Source: Chryseobacterium gleum
Lineage (GTDB): Bacteria; Bacteroidota; Bacteroidia; Flavobacteriales_D; Crocinitomicaceae
Length of the DNA stretch: 64,000 nt
Direction of reading: 5' to 3'
Assembly (NCBI GenBank): GCA_945882095.1
Contig: CAMCWF010000003.1
Location: 62,001-126,000, forward strand
The first letter of the stretch is position 1; the number at the start of each line of letters is the position of its first letter. The position numbers were made by a program, and so were the translations under genes. The notes under the pieces are model-generated. The model was not told the origin of the DNA. It saw only the letters and a program-made list of their open reading frames with translations, and did no database searches. Of this stretch, positions 9,522 through 19,873 are shown in pieces.

Positions 9522-10547
9522 ATGGGCTTATTCAGCTTTTTAACGCAAGAAATTGCAATTGACTTGGGCACAGCAAACACGCTCATCATCTGGAACGATA
9601 AAGTTGTGGTGGACGAACCCTCCATTGTCGCTCGAGACATTCAAACTGGACAAATTGTTGCCATCGGAAAAAAAGCGCAACAAATGCATGGAAAGACGCA
9701 CCGTCTTATCGAAACCGTTAGGCCACTAAAAGACGGCGTAATCGCAGACTTCCAAAGCGCAGAGCAAATGATTCGCGGGATGATTAAAATGATCAATCCG
9801 GGCAGGACCCTATTTCGCCCAACCCTGCGCATGGTAATTTGTATACCTTCAGGGATTACAGAAGTAGAAAAAAGAGCCGTGCGTGATTCCGCAGAACATG
9901 CAGGTGCAAAAGAAGTATACTTAATTCATGAACCCATGGCTGCCGCCATCGGAATTGGCATTGACGTTGAAGAACCCATGGGAAACATGATCATCGACAT
10001 AGGCGGGGGGACCTCCGAGATTGCCGTAATCGCCCTGGGTGGAATTGTTTCCGACAAATCCATTCGAATCGCTGGAGATGACTTTACAAATGAAATTGAA
10101 GAGTACATGCGTCGACAACACAACATCTTGGTGGGTGAACGTACTGCAGAACAAATTAAAATTAAAGTTGGCGCGGCCATCGTAGACCTTGAAGACCCGC
10201 CGCCGCCATTCGCTGTACGCGGAAGAGATCTAATGTCGGGGATTCCAAAAGAAATATACATTACACACGACGAAGTTGCAGCGGCACTGGATAAAACCAT
10301 TGCAAAAATCGAAGAGGCCATTCTCTCCGCGCTTGCCATGACTCCTCCAGAACTGAGTGCAGATATTTTTAAAACCGGGATTTACCTTGCCGGTGGAGGT
10401 TCTATGCTTAGGGGATTGGATAAAAGAATCTCGGATAAAACCAAACTTCCTGTTCACATTGCGGAAAACCCTTTGCGCTGTGTCGCGCTTGGGACAAGCA
10501 TTGCTTTGAAGAACATTGATAAATATCAATTCTTGATCAGAGATTAA
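9522..10547 (+). CDS. mreB: Rod shape-determining protein MreB
   Basis: A 341-residue bacterial actin that forms membrane-associated filaments and organises lateral wall synthesis. The ATPase fold is recognisable by phosphate-1 motif DLGTANT at 14-20, a phosphate-2 motif IDIGGGTSEIAV near 157-168 and an adenosine motif LAGGGSMLRGL near the end. An N-terminal amphipathic helix (MGLFSFLTQEIAI) suits membrane binding. It is the first gene of the mreBCD-mrdA-rodA-PBP series. A TACCTTCG sequence at 9481-9488 is one base from the -7 consensus and could be its promoter. Confidence 0.97.
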   Translation: MGLFSFLTQEIAIDLGTANTLIIWNDKVVVDEPSIVARDIQTGQIVAIGKKAQQMHGKTHRLIETVRPLKDGVIADFQSAEQMIRGMIKMINPGRTLFRPTLRMVICIPSGITEVEKRAVRDSAEHAGAKEVYLIHEPMAAAIGIGIDVEEPMGNMIIDIGGGTSEIAVIALGGIVSDKSIRIAGDDFTNEIEEYMRRQHNILVGERTAEQIKIKVGAAIVDLEDPPPPFAVRGRDLMSGIPKEIYITHDEVAAALDKTIAKIEEAILSALAMTPPELSADIFKTGIYLAGGGSMLRGLDKRISDKTKLPVHIAENPLRCVALGTSIALKNIDKYQFLIRD

Positions 10548-10579
10548 TTTCTGAGCGTTACATTTCAATTGGACTTTCT

Positions 10580-10587
10580 TATTTTTG
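10580..10587 (+). promoter_or_regulatory. TAnnTTTG-like box just before mreC
   Basis: TATTTTTG fits the -7 consensus and ends three bases before the mreC ATG. No -33 element is seen at normal spacing. The gene is probably also expressed from the mreB promoter, so this box may be fortuitous. Confidence 0.22.
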
Positions 10588-10590
10588 TCT

Positions 10591-11430
10591 ATGCAAAATT
10601 TATTCGCTTTTCTGCGTAGATTCCGAGTTTTCATCTTTTTTCTGTTTCTTCAATTGGTCTGCCTTTTTATCTATGTTCAATTCATGAATTATCCGAGAAG
10701 TGTATACCTTTCCTCTGCAAATCAAATTTCCGGATCCTTCCATTCTTTTGAAAACACACTCACCGAACAATTGCATTTGCAAGAAACCAATCGCAAACTT
10801 CAATATGAAAACATACAATTAAGGAAGCGCGTTTTTTCTGATGCATATAAAGTACAACGTGGACAATTCACGATAGACGACACGGCCTTTCTTCAGCGCT
10901 ACACCTATACGCCATGCGTAGTTGTAAATTCCACTTTAAACAAAAGAGACAATTATTTCACGGTGGATGTTGGGTATCAACAAGGGATAAAAAAAGGGAT
11001 GGGCGTCATAACCCCAAATGGAATATTGGGAGTGGTTTTTAAATCTGGGAAGCACTTTTCATTGGTTAAAAGTGTATTGAGTCAAGACATTAACACAGAT
11101 GTTTCCATCGGAAACAAGGGGATTCATGGAATCTTGAAGTGGGGCGGAAAACACGCAAAATTCGGAACCATAACCGGTGTTTCAAATGATTTTGTTGTTA
11201 AAAAATGGAGTAAAGTAAAAACACTTGGGGCATCAGGGATTTTTCCAAAAGGAATTGTTATTGGCAGCGTATACAAAATCAAGCGTGTAGAAAATCAAGC
11301 TTTGTGGGAAATCACCATTAAATACAGCGAAGATTATCGTTCGCTTCAAGTTGCCTATATTGTGAATGCCTTGTTTTTGAAAGAAACGCAGGCCTTGGAG
11401 CGAAGCATACCCTTAGAACCAGAATTGTAA
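10591..11430 (+). CDS. mreC: Rod shape-determining protein MreC
   Basis: A 279-residue bitopic membrane protein linking MreB filaments to periplasmic wall enzymes. It has a cytoplasmic N-terminus, one transmembrane helix at about residues 13-32, a coiled-coil stretch (HLQETNRKLQYENIQLRKR) and a beta-barrel core with the family signature GVITPNGILGVV. The ATG at 10591 is preferred over an in-frame TTG two codons earlier. It is 43 bases downstream of mreB, and its stop overlaps the mreD start by one base (TAATG). Confidence 0.94.
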   Translation: MQNLFAFLRRFRVFIFFLFLQLVCLFIYVQFMNYPRSVYLSSANQISGSFHSFENTLTEQLHLQETNRKLQYENIQLRKRVFSDAYKVQRGQFTIDDTAFLQRYTYTPCVVVNSTLNKRDNYFTVDVGYQQGIKKGMGVITPNGILGVVFKSGKHFSLVKSVLSQDINTDVSIGNKGIHGILKWGGKHAKFGTITGVSNDFVVKKWSKVKTLGASGIFPKGIVIGSVYKIKRVENQALWEITIKYSEDYRSLQVAYIVNALFLKETQALERSIPLEPEL

Positions 11431-11939
11431 TGAATCCCATCCTAACCCATGTTTTTCGATTTATTGTTTTTTCCCTTGCCCAAACGTTTATAATGAATAA
11501 ACTGGACTTAGGATTTGGTGCACAGGTCTTCTTATTGCCTCTTTACCTCTTTTTACTTCCGTTTGAAACCAATGTGCTCGTGCTCATGGCCATTGCTTTT
11601 GGCCTCGGAATTTCTGTAGATGTACTTTCCAATACGATGGGCTTGAATGCCTCTTCCTTGGTCTTTTTTGCTTTTTTGCGTCCCCTGGTGTTCAATTTGT
11701 TTCGGCCTCGAGACGGTTATGATTCTTTAAAAACCCCGACCATTAAAGACATGGGAACCTCTTGGTTCTACGCCGCCTTTGTTTCTTTGCTCGGCGCTTA
11801 CCTTTTGTGGTATTTTACCCTTGAGTTTTTTAGGCTCTCGGAAATTCTGTTAATCCTGAGAAACATCTTAAGTTCGCTGCTTATCACCTTAGTGTTTGTA
11901 ACCATAATACAACTTTTCTTCCTTAAAAGAGGGGTTTAA
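11430..11939 (+). CDS. mreD: Rod shape-determining protein MreD
   Basis: A 169-residue polytopic inner-membrane protein of the elongasome with five or six predicted hydrophobic segments and few other motifs. Identity rests on the position between mreC and mrdA, the length and the hydrophobic profile; the sequence itself is poorly conserved in this family. It is translationally coupled to mreC through a one-base overlap and is followed two bases later by mrdA. Confidence 0.88.
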   Translation: MNPILTHVFRFIVFSLAQTFIMNKLDLGFGAQVFLLPLYLFLLPFETNVLVLMAIAFGLGISVDVLSNTMGLNASSLVFFAFLRPLVFNLFRPRDGYDSLKTPTIKDMGTSWFYAAFVSLLGAYLLWYFTLEFFRLSEILLILRNILSSLLITLVFVTIIQLFFLKRGV

Positions 11940-11941
11940 TC

Positions 11942-13822
11942 ATGAACTACGAAAACAGAAAATACATTCTTTTTGCATTGGTAATTGCCACCTTTGTTGT
12001 CTACCTTGGAAGGCTTTTTTACATGCAAATTTTAGATGATACCTGGAGTCTTCGCGCTGGACAGATTGCTGAAAAAAGAAGAGAAATCTTGCCTCCTCGC
12101 GGTGTGATTCTGGATAGAACGGGAAAGAAAATCGTGACCAATAAAATTTCTTATAACCTCATGATGGTAGAGGACAAAATCACCCGCCTAGATACCGTTG
12201 CTTTTGCAGAACTTATTGGATGGAGTCCCAAAAAAGTCCGCGCTCGCTTCAAAGAAATCATTCACAAAGAAGGAAGGTACAAAAATAGGAGTACCGGAAT
12301 TACCACTTCAAATTATCGAAAGGACCGCCCTTATCCGTTTGTGAAGGAATTGTCATTAGACGAAATCAGTTTAATTGCTGCTAAACTTGGTGATTTCCCT
12401 GGGTTTTATGAAGAGCCTACCAGTACACGTTTTTATCCTTATCCAAATGGTGCGAATGTGCTGGGTTACATGAATGAGGTTATTCAGGAAGAAATTGAAG
12501 CGGATAGGTTTTACAAGCCGGGCATGAACATTGGACGGTCTGGCCTCGAACGATCCTATGAAAGTGTGCTTAGGGGCAAAAAGGGCGTTAGGTACATTGT
12601 AACCAGCGCTACGAATAATGAAGTTGAGCCCTACGCAGATAAAAAGTACGACACGGTTGCAAAGCCCTCCCCTAAATTAAAACTAGGCCTTGACATCCGA
12701 CTGCAGGAATATGGGGAAGAACTCATGCGAAACAAAAAAGGATGCATTGTTGCCATCGAACCAAAAACAGGAGAAATCCTCGCCATGATATCCGCCCCAA
12801 GCTATGACCCTAACATTTTGTCTGGAAGAAAAAACATTCGTGCAAACTACCCCAAACTTGCCACAGACCTTAACCTACCCCTTTTCGCGCGACCTCTTCA
12901 AGCGGAATATCCTCCAGGATCAATTTTTAAATTGCTTCAAGCACTGATCTGTTTACAAGAAAAAAAGATTACCCCGAATACTGGTTTTTCTTGCAATAAA
13001 TCGGTGGTTGGATGCCACAATCACCCATCCCCTTCCAGTGTAACCAAAGCAATTCAATACTCTTGCAACCCTTATTTCTATGCAGCCGTTCGACGTGTGA
13101 TTCAGCCCAATAAAAGAAAAAACCTAAATGAAGACGCTGTCATCGGACTGAACACCTGGCACGACTACATGTTGCGATTTGGGCTTGGAAGAAAACCCGA
13201 GGTTGACATTGATTCGTATGCGCAAAGAAGCGGTTTAATCCCGGATTCAAAGTATTACGATCATTATTTAGGCCCTCATCAGTGGGCTTTTTCGACCATT
13301 CGTTCCATCTCAATTGGACAAGGAGAAATTAAACTAACCCCCATTCAAATGGCCAACATTGCAGCCCTTATTGCAAACCGTGGTTGGTATTACCTTCCGC
13401 ATTTCGTTAAATCCATAGGCAAACAGGGTCCCTTGCCTTTGTACAGACAAAAACAGTATTCCAAAATTGAATCCCGACACTTCGATCCTGTTATAGAAGG
13501 AATGCGTCGCGTAGTAAATGAAGCCGGGGGGACAGGAAAAGAAGCGCGACTTTCAAATGTTATGGTTTGTGGAAAGACCGGAACCGTACAAAATGGGAAA
13601 AACAAAAAAAATCACTCTGTTTTTATTGCTTTTGCACCCATGGAAAACCCTAAAATCGCCCTTGCTGTTTTTGTTGAAAACGCCGGTGCTGGCGGTGAGT
13701 GGGCGGCCCCGATTTCTGGACTTATGATTGACAAATACCTTCATAAATTGGTACAAAACAAAGAAAAAGAAGCCTATGTGAAAGCGGCGCATTTGATCTC
13801 AAAACCAAAACCAACTCCATAG
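11942..13822 (+). CDS. mrdA: Penicillin-binding protein 2 (elongation transpeptidase)
   Basis: A 626-residue class B PBP that cross-links peptidoglycan during rod elongation. One N-terminal transmembrane helix (about 8-27) is followed by a dimerisation domain beginning RREILPPRGVILDR. The transpeptidase motifs are intact: Ser327-Ile-Phe-Lys330, Ser374-Cys-Asn376 and Lys545-Thr-Gly547. The stop is directly followed by the ATG of rodA, its obligate glycosyltransferase partner. Confidence 0.96.
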   Translation: MNYENRKYILFALVIATFVVYLGRLFYMQILDDTWSLRAGQIAEKRREILPPRGVILDRTGKKIVTNKISYNLMMVEDKITRLDTVAFAELIGWSPKKVRARFKEIIHKEGRYKNRSTGITTSNYRKDRPYPFVKELSLDEISLIAAKLGDFPGFYEEPTSTRFYPYPNGANVLGYMNEVIQEEIEADRFYKPGMNIGRSGLERSYESVLRGKKGVRYIVTSATNNEVEPYADKKYDTVAKPSPKLKLGLDIRLQEYGEELMRNKKGCIVAIEPKTGEILAMISAPSYDPNILSGRKNIRANYPKLATDLNLPLFARPLQAEYPPGSIFKLLQALICLQEKKITPNTGFSCNKSVVGCHNHPSPSSVTKAIQYSCNPYFYAAVRRVIQPNKRKNLNEDAVIGLNTWHDYMLRFGLGRKPEVDIDSYAQRSGLIPDSKYYDHYLGPHQWAFSTIRSISIGQGEIKLTPIQMANIAALIANRGWYYLPHFVKSIGKQGPLPLYRQKQYSKIESRHFDPVIEGMRRVVNEAGGTGKEARLSNVMVCGKTGTVQNGKNKKNHSVFIAFAPMENPKIALAVFVENAGAGGEWAAPISGLMIDKYLHKLVQNKEKEAYVKAAHLISKPKPTP

Positions 13823-15217
13823 ATGAGACAGAACGAAAATGTGTTTACGAACATCGATTTGCCTTTGTTTTTTGCAATGATTCTTCTAATGATTTTTGGC
13901 ATTGCAACGATCTATTCGGTCTCCTTTAACCCAAACCATCCCTTGCTGTTCGCCCCAAGTGAAAAATATGGTAAGCAATTTATTTGGTTAGGCGTATCGT
14001 TGTTTGTTGGTTTTCTTATCCTGCTAATCAATTCAGAAATTTATAGAAAATATGCTGAATACCTTTTTGTCTTTACGATTCTTATGCTTGTCTTGGTGCT
14101 GTTCATGCCCCCTGTGCACGGTGCACGGGCTTGGTTAGGGATCGGGGGACTGGGAATTCAACCTGCTGAATTCGCGAAAATCTCCACAGCGCTACTTATG
14201 GCAAAATGGGTCGCACAAACCAACATCAAGCTTCAAAACATGAGAACGGTTTCAGAAACGGTTGGAATCATTCTGCTTCCCTCTCTCCTTGTGGCCCTTC
14301 AACCCGACGCAGGGACGCTGCTTGTTTTTACCTCCTTTCTTTTCGTTTTATACCGTGAAGGGATTTCTTTCGACCCCATTGTTTTTCGGCTGTTAAGGCT
14401 CGTAACCCGATTCAAATTTACTTCTACGTGGGTGGGTACCCATTTCATTCCCCTTTTGTTTTTTATGGTCATCCTCTGCGTCTTCAGTTTATATGCCAGC
14501 GAATCGAGGCTGAAGCTTGGAGAAAACCTTGTCGTTTCAGGTACGGCAGGTATGGTTTTCGCTGTTACTGGTTTGGCGCTTTTGGTTCTGGGTGCTATTT
14601 TCCTTTGGGGTTTTAAAAGGTTTAGGGTAAAAAATTTGATTATTTTACTTGGCAGCTACTTATTCGCTGTACTCTTGATTTCAAGTGTTTCCATTTTCTT
14701 TAACCAACTTGCTGCACCCCACCAAAAAAACCGCATCGAATTGGTTCTGGGTCTAAAAGAAGACCCCAACGGTTCTGATTACAACCGAAACAGAGCGATG
14801 GCTTCCGTTGGGTCGGGACAATTTCTTGGAAAAGGATACAAAAAAGCTTCCGTATCCAGTGTGAAAACGAATCATGTCCCTGAAAGCGAAACTGATTTTA
14901 TCTTTTGTCCATTCGCAGAAGAATGGGGGTTTGTCGGGTCTTTGGTGCTGGTCTTACTTTATTTGTTTTTGCTTTTTCGCATCTTCTTTATTGCAGAACG
15001 TCAACGCTCTGTCTTCTTTAGGGTGTATTGCTATTGTGTTGGTATGATTTTGTTTTATCATTTTGCGATTAACATTGGAATGAACATAGGGCTTGCCCCT
15101 GTGATTGGAATTCCCCTCCCCTTTATGAGCTATGGAGGATCCTCCTTGTTGTCCTTTACCATAATGCTCTTCATTCTGTTAAAACTGGATAGCCAACGTA
15201 AAGATGTTCTCAGATAA
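13823..15217 (+). CDS. rodA: Peptidoglycan glycosyltransferase RodA (SEDS)
   Basis: A 464-residue SEDS protein with about ten or more transmembrane segments that polymerises lipid II together with PBP2. Visible signatures include GARAWLGIGGLGIQPAEFAK, the ESETDFIFCPFAEEWGF motif of SEDS proteins, and LPFMSYGGSSLL near the C-terminus. It is longer than E. coli RodA (370 residues), mainly because of an inserted hydrophobic stretch between about residues 190 and 290, as is common in Bacteroidota. No gap separates it from mrdA. Confidence 0.95.
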   Translation: MRQNENVFTNIDLPLFFAMILLMIFGIATIYSVSFNPNHPLLFAPSEKYGKQFIWLGVSLFVGFLILLINSEIYRKYAEYLFVFTILMLVLVLFMPPVHGARAWLGIGGLGIQPAEFAKISTALLMAKWVAQTNIKLQNMRTVSETVGIILLPSLLVALQPDAGTLLVFTSFLFVLYREGISFDPIVFRLLRLVTRFKFTSTWVGTHFIPLLFFMVILCVFSLYASESRLKLGENLVVSGTAGMVFAVTGLALLVLGAIFLWGFKRFRVKNLIILLGSYLFAVLLISSVSIFFNQLAAPHQKNRIELVLGLKEDPNGSDYNRNRAMASVGSGQFLGKGYKKASVSSVKTNHVPESETDFIFCPFAEEWGFVGSLVLVLLYLFLLFRIFFIAERQRSVFFRVYCYCVGMILFYHFAINIGMNIGLAPVIGIPLPFMSYGGSSLLSFTIMLFILLKLDSQRKDVLR

Positions 15218-15245
15218 TTGATTAATTTTGAATAAAAGCACTAAC

Positions 15246-17717
15246 ATGGAGTTAAGCGAAGACCAAAAGAAAAAATTCACGCGCATCTTTTGGGGATTTT
15301 CATTGTTGCCTTTTCTTTTTGTAGCCGGCCTTTTGGTCCTGCAGTCTGAAGACGACTTACCGCCAGTTTCAATGTTGGACAATCCACCCGAACTTCAAGC
15401 ATCTTTGATTCTTGGTCAAACGGGCGACACCATAGGGCGTTATTGGCAGGTGAATCGGACCAGCGCTTCTTTTAAAAACATTTCTCCCTTTGTTTTTGAT
15501 GCCTTGATTTCTACGGAAGACGAAAGATTCATGGATCATTCAGGCGTTGATTTTCGCTCCATTGCACGTTCTTTTTCTTCTTTGGGACGTTCCGGCGGCG
15601 CTTCAACCATTTCGCAACAATTGGCTAAACTTCTTTTTACCCTACAACAAAGGCAACGCGAAGAACTTGCCCGAGCAAACGGCGAAACGTTGCTTTCAAA
15701 CAGAGGAGGAATCATTGGGAAATTTCGCCGCTTAAATGAAAAAGCACGGGAAAACATAATTGCCACCCGCTTAGAATCACGTTACACCAAAGAAGAAATC
15801 ATAACGATGTACTTGAACCAGTTCGATTTTCTCTACAATGCCGTGGGAATTGAAAATGCTTCAAAAGTATATTTTAATAAACGTCCAAAAGATCTAAAAA
15901 AGGAAGAAGCCGCCATGCTTATTGGAATGTGTAAAAACCCCGCGCTTTACAACCCCTACACTTTCAAAATAAAAAATTACAGACGGGTCATCGCTGACCA
16001 AGAAGGGATTCGAGTCGCCGCGGTTACCAAAACACAAATTTTAGAGGCAAGAGCGAAAGATTCCCTTCGCGCAGTTTCAAGGAGAAATCAGGTGTTGTTT
16101 CAATGGTTGAAAAACAGTGAGAAAAACAGCGACGCCCTTAAATTCACACTGACCAGAGAAGAATACGACCGCCTGATTGTGAAACCCGTGGCCGTTAGGT
16201 ACCAATCGGTTGACCACAAAGAAGGAATGGCTCCTTATTTTAGAGAAGCATTGCGACAAGAAGTAACCAACATCCTCTTGAAGAAAAATGAGGATGGCAC
16301 CCTAAAATACATGCGTGAAGATGGTCAACCTTACGACATCTACAGAGACGGTCTAAAAATATACACCACCTTAAACACGCGTCTGCAAAAATATGCCGAA
16401 TCGGCCGTAGAAAAGCACATTAAAGAATCACTCCAGCCTGCTTTTAACAGCAACAACCGAAATTTAAAAAACTATCCGTTTTCTAATGACATCAAGCAGG
16501 AAACCGTCAACCAAATTATGCAATCGGCTCGTGTCGGTTCTGGAAGATACAAAGCGATGACGGAGGCTGGTTATACTTCGGGTGAAATTCTTAAGTCTTT
16601 TAATACGCCAACACAAATGCGTGTTTTTTCTTGGCACGGAGAAATTGATACAGTGATGACCCCCAATGACTCTATTCGATACTATAAGGCCTTCTTACAC
16701 GCGGGACTGGTGAGCATTGAGCCTCAAACCGGGTTTGTCAGGGCATGGGTTGGTGGCGTTAATTTTAAACACTTTGCCTATGACCATGTCCGTCAAGGAA
16801 AAAGACAGGTGGGTTCCACGATTAAACCCTTTGTGTATGCAGCCGCTTTGTCGATGAAAGTTGTAAATCCATGCACGTCCTTTTCTTCCGGTGAATATTG
16901 CGTGGACCTTGTAGATCCCAATAACAAAGTTGTTGGACAATATTGTCCAAAAGGAAATGTTGCCAGCAATGTAAAAATGGGATTGGCACTGTCTTCAAAT
17001 CCAACCACCGTAGCCGTCATGGCGAAAATGGGCTCTTTTAACCCTGTGAACAAAACAGGGGGCCCCTTCCAAATTGAGAAACTGCTTAACAAAACAGAAA
17101 TCACCTTAAACCCAAATGATGTCGTCCCATCTATGTGCTTAGGAAGTATGGATCTCTCACTATTTAAATTGGTTGCTGCGCAATGTATTTTTCCAAACAA
17201 TGGGATTTACATTCGTCCTACAACCATTGAACGCATTGAGGACAGAAATGGAAAGATTATCTATGAAGCCATGCAGCACAGTGATCAAGCACTGAACTCT
17301 ACCGTTTCCTTTGAAATTTTGAAAATGATGAAAATGGTCGTCTCTCAAGGTACCGCCGGAAGTCTTAGAAGCGGAAAATATGGCCCTATGCCTGCTACAG
17401 CAGCAAAAACGGGTACGACACAAAACAATTCGGATGGTTGGTTCATTGGCATTACCCCTGATTTAGTTACCGGGGTTTGGGTAGGAGCTGAAGACCGTTC
17501 CGTTCGTTTCAAATCAATGAATTGGGGACAAGGCGCAAGAATGGCCCTGCCCATATATGGTTATTACATGCAACAAGCTTACAAAGACCATTTTTTAGCG
17601 CTTTCCACACTTGATTTCCCTGAACCTGCAGATTATGACGCAAAAACCTATGACTGTAACGAAGCCATTTTGCCCGAAGAAGCAGATGAAACCGATGTTC
17701 CCTTTGAAGGTCTTTAG
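15246..17717 (+). CDS. Class A penicillin-binding protein (GT51 + transpeptidase)
   Basis: An 823-residue bifunctional peptidoglycan synthase of the PBP1A type. A transmembrane helix at about residues 14-33 is followed by a GT51 domain with catalytic Glu91 in STEDERF and the [12 protein letters not shown] motif. The transpeptidase domain has Ser524-Thr-Ile-Lys527 and Lys721-Thr-Gly723. The start is set at the ATG at 15246; a TTG six codons earlier is in frame but less likely. It lies 28 bases after rodA, adding the aPBP to the elongasome operon. The acidic C-terminus (EEADETD) has no assigned role. Confidence 0.94.
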   Translation: MELSEDQKKKFTRIFWGFSLLPFLFVAGLLVLQSEDDLPPVSMLDNPPELQASLILGQTGDTIGRYWQVNRTSASFKNISPFVFDALISTEDERFMDHSGVDFRSIARSFSSLGRSGGASTISQQLAKLLFTLQQRQREELARANGETLLSNRGGIIGKFRRLNEKARENIIATRLESRYTKEEIITMYLNQFDFLYNAVGIENASKVYFNKRPKDLKKEEAAMLIGMCKNPALYNPYTFKIKNYRRVIADQEGIRVAAVTKTQILEARAKDSLRAVSRRNQVLFQWLKNSEKNSDALKFTLTREEYDRLIVKPVAVRYQSVDHKEGMAPYFREALRQEVTNILLKKNEDGTLKYMREDGQPYDIYRDGLKIYTTLNTRLQKYAESAVEKHIKESLQPAFNSNNRNLKNYPFSNDIKQETVNQIMQSARVGSGRYKAMTEAGYTSGEILKSFNTPTQMRVFSWHGEIDTVMTPNDSIRYYKAFLHAGLVSIEPQTGFVRAWVGGVNFKHFAYDHVRQGKRQVGSTIKPFVYAAALSMKVVNPCTSFSSGEYCVDLVDPNNKVVGQYCPKGNVASNVKMGLALSSNPTTVAVMAKMGSFNPVNKTGGPFQIEKLLNKTEITLNPNDVVPSMCLGSMDLSLFKLVAAQCIFPNNGIYIRPTTIERIEDRNGKIIYEAMQHSDQALNSTVSFEILKMMKMVVSQGTAGSLRSGKYGPMPATAAKTGTTQNNSDGWFIGITPDLVTGVWVGAEDRSVRFKSMNWGQGARMALPIYGYYMQQAYKDHFLALSTLDFPEPADYDAKTYDCNEAILPEEADETDVPFEGL

Positions 17718-17719
17718 CT

Positions 17720-18418
17720 ATGAATAAAACAGTAAAAAATGTTGCCGAGGCCTTGGAAGGTATAGAAAGCGGAATGACCATCATGCTTGGCGGTTTCGGT
17801 TTGTGTGGAATCCCTGAAAATGCGATAAAACAATTGGTAAAAATGGGGGTGAATAACCTAACCTGTATTTCCAACAATGCCGGTGTAGATGATTATGGAT
17901 TAGGACTTTTGCTTCAGGGTAGACAGATAAAAAAAATGATCAGTTCATATGTTGGGGAGAACGATACATTTGAGCGTCAAATGCTCTCGGGAGAATTGGA
18001 GGTTGATTTAATTCCGCAGGGATCATTGGCTGAACGTTGTCGAGCAGCTGGCGCAGGAATCCCGGCGTTTTTTACGCCCGCGGGTTATGGGACAGAAGTG
18101 GCTGAGGGGAAAGAAATACGTGTTTTTAATGGTAAACCGCACCTGCTGGAAACAGCTTTGCATGCAGACTTCGCCATTGTAAAAGCATGGAAAGGAGATA
18201 CCGCTGGAAACCTTGTTTTTAAAGGGACAGCTATGAATTTTAACCCAATGATGGCCATGGCAGGAAAAATCACCATCGCCGAAGTTGAAGAAATTGTCCC
18301 ATTGGGTACCTTAGATCCCAATCACATTCATACGCCAGGAATTTTTGTACAACGTATCTTTCAAGGAGAGGTGTTTGAAAAAAGAATTGAGCAAAGAACC
18401 GTTAGAAAACGCAATTGA
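17720..18418 (+). CDS. scoA: 3-oxoacid CoA-transferase subunit A
   Basis: The 232-residue A subunit of a succinyl-CoA:3-ketoacid (SCOT-type) CoA transferase, which activates acetoacetate or a similar 3-oxoacid with CoA from succinyl-CoA. The N-terminal [15 protein letters not shown] glycine motif and GTEVAEGKE are typical. It begins two bases after the PBP stop and ends one base before subunit B. Position at the end of a wall-synthesis operon has no obvious functional meaning; the pair is normally used in ketone body or leucine catabolism. Confidence 0.93.
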   Translation: MNKTVKNVAEALEGIESGMTIMLGGFGLCGIPENAIKQLVKMGVNNLTCISNNAGVDDYGLGLLLQGRQIKKMISSYVGENDTFERQMLSGELEVDLIPQGSLAERCRAAGAGIPAFFTPAGYGTEVAEGKEIRVFNGKPHLLETALHADFAIVKAWKGDTAGNLVFKGTAMNFNPMMAMAGKITIAEVEEIVPLGTLDPNHIHTPGIFVQRIFQGEVFEKRIEQRTVRKRN

Positions 18419-18419
18419 T

Positions 18420-19079
18420 ATGGGTTTAGATAAAATAGGGATTGCAAAAAGAATTGCCCAAGAACTTCAGGATGGATGGTATGTGAATTTAGGAATAGGA
18501 ATCCCCACCTTGGTTGCCAACTATGTCCCTGCAGGGATGAGTGTAGAGTTCCAATCTGAAAATGGTGTGTTGGGAATGGGGCCTTTTCCTTTTGAAGGGG
18601 AAGAAGATGCAGATTTAATAAATGCCGGAAAGCAAACCATTACGGCAAAAGCAGGCGCCTCCTTTTTCGATTCCGCAACTTCCTTTGCCATGATCCGTGG
18701 GCAACATGTTCAGCTGACGGTTTTAGGAGCCATGGAGGTTTCTCAAAATGGGGACATCGCAAATTGGAAAATTCCAGGGAGAATGGTGAAAGGAATGGGG
18801 GGAGCAATGGATTTAGTGGCTTCCGCACAAAACATCATTGTAGCCATGATGCATAGCAACAAGATTGGAGAGTCTAAATTACTGAAAACCTGCACCTTGC
18901 CCTTAACAGGTGTGGGTTGCGTGAAAAAAATTGTCACAGAACTCGCCGTACTGAAAATAGAAAACGGCGCCTTTCACTTGGTAGAAAGGGCTCCGGGTGT
19001 TTCTGTGGAGGAAATCATACAAAAAACCGAAGGGACTTTGATTGTTCCAGACATCGTTCCAGAAATGGTACTTGTATGA
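18420..19079 (+). CDS. scoB: 3-oxoacid CoA-transferase subunit B
   Basis: The 219-residue B subunit, carrying the active-site glutamate that forms the enzyme-CoA thioester: Glu47 in the SENG motif, preceded by NLGIGIPT. The reading frame is open further upstream (from 18345) but those codons overlap subunit A and are shadow sequence. The ATG at 18420, one base after the scoA stop, gives the usual length. The stop overlaps the ATG of cysQ (ATGA). Confidence 0.94.
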   Translation: MGLDKIGIAKRIAQELQDGWYVNLGIGIPTLVANYVPAGMSVEFQSENGVLGMGPFPFEGEEDADLINAGKQTITAKAGASFFDSATSFAMIRGQHVQLTVLGAMEVSQNGDIANWKIPGRMVKGMGGAMDLVASAQNIIVAMMHSNKIGESKLLKTCTLPLTGVGCVKKIVTELAVLKIENGAFHLVERAPGVSVEEIIQKTEGTLIVPDIVPEMVLV

Positions 19080-19873
19080 GGCTTCCGTCTGAATATCATA
19101 TGGCCATTCAAGCCAGTATTCATGCCGCAAATGCCATCATGGAAATTTATAATACACCGTTCGAAACTTTTACCAAATCAGATTCTTCTCCCTTAACGGA
19201 AGCAGACTTACGTTCTTCGCAAACCATTCGTTCCTATCTCCATAAAACACCCCACCCCATTGTTGACGAGGAAAGTGAAAATGCATCGTTTTCCGTTCGC
19301 AAAAACTGGGCGCATTGGTGGTGCGTTGATCCGCTAGACGGCACCAAAGAGTTTGTACAGAAAAATGGTGAATTCGCCGTAAACATTGCCCTTATTGAAA
19401 AAGACAAACCGATTTTTGGAATTATTGCCGCGCCCGTTTCCCAACGTGTAATGTTTGGAGGCAAGAACCTTGGTGTTTTTTACATTTCTTTTTCAGATTT
19501 TGACTCCGCGAAAACATGGCCTTTGATTGTGCCAAAACCGTTTGACTACCCCCTGAGAATGATTGGTTCGAAAAGTCACCATTCAGAGGCCGTTTCAACC
19601 ATGATTCAAACCCTCAAAGGGGCTTATTCCAATCTTCAATTTATCCAACGGGGATCATCGCTAAAATTCATTGACCTGGTATTAGGAGATGCACAAATTT
19701 ACCCAAGGTTTTCACCGACCATGGAATGGGACATTGCCGCAGGTCAAGCTTTACTCGAAGCTGTTGGGGGTGAGGTTATCAACTTTGACAATGGCTCTCC
19801 TTTGTCCTACAATAAGGAAGAACTCGTTAACCCCGCTTTTGTTGCAAAAATTCATTCTTTCCCAAAGCTATGA
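19076..19873 (+). CDS. cysQ: 3'(2'),5'-bisphosphate nucleotidase CysQ
   Basis: A 265-residue phosphatase of the inositol monophosphatase superfamily that removes 3'-phosphoadenosine 5'-phosphate formed in sulfate assimilation and sulfation. Metal ligands are visible: DEES (Glu65, Glu66), DPLDGTKEF (Asp85, Asp88) and EWDIAAGQALL near the C-terminus. The ATG at 19076 is chosen because it overlaps the scoB stop by four bases; the longer open frame starting at 18917 only repeats scoB DNA in another phase. Its stop in turn overlaps the start of the next gene. Confidence 0.92.
   Translation: MRLPSEYHMAIQASIHAANAIMEIYNTPFETFTKSDSSPLTEADLRSSQTIRSYLHKTPHPIVDEESENASFSVRKNWAHWWCVDPLDGTKEFVQKNGEFAVNIALIEKDKPIFGIIAAPVSQRVMFGGKNLGVFYISFSDFDSAKTWPLIVPKPFDYPLRMIGSKSHHSEAVSTMIQTLKGAYSNLQFIQRGSSLKFIDLVLGDAQIYPRFSPTMEWDIAAGQALLEAVGGEVINFDNGSPLSYNKEELVNPAFVAKIHSFPKL

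Noticed and set aside
16800-17554. Minus-strand frames of up to 135 codons opposite the class A PBP gene
   Set aside because: Shadows of a gene whose catalytic motifs are all intact.
18917-19075. N-terminal extension of cysQ, with Cys/Arg-rich residues
   Set aside because: It is scoB read in another phase; the ATG at 19076 overlaps the scoB stop and gives the normal CysQ N-terminus.
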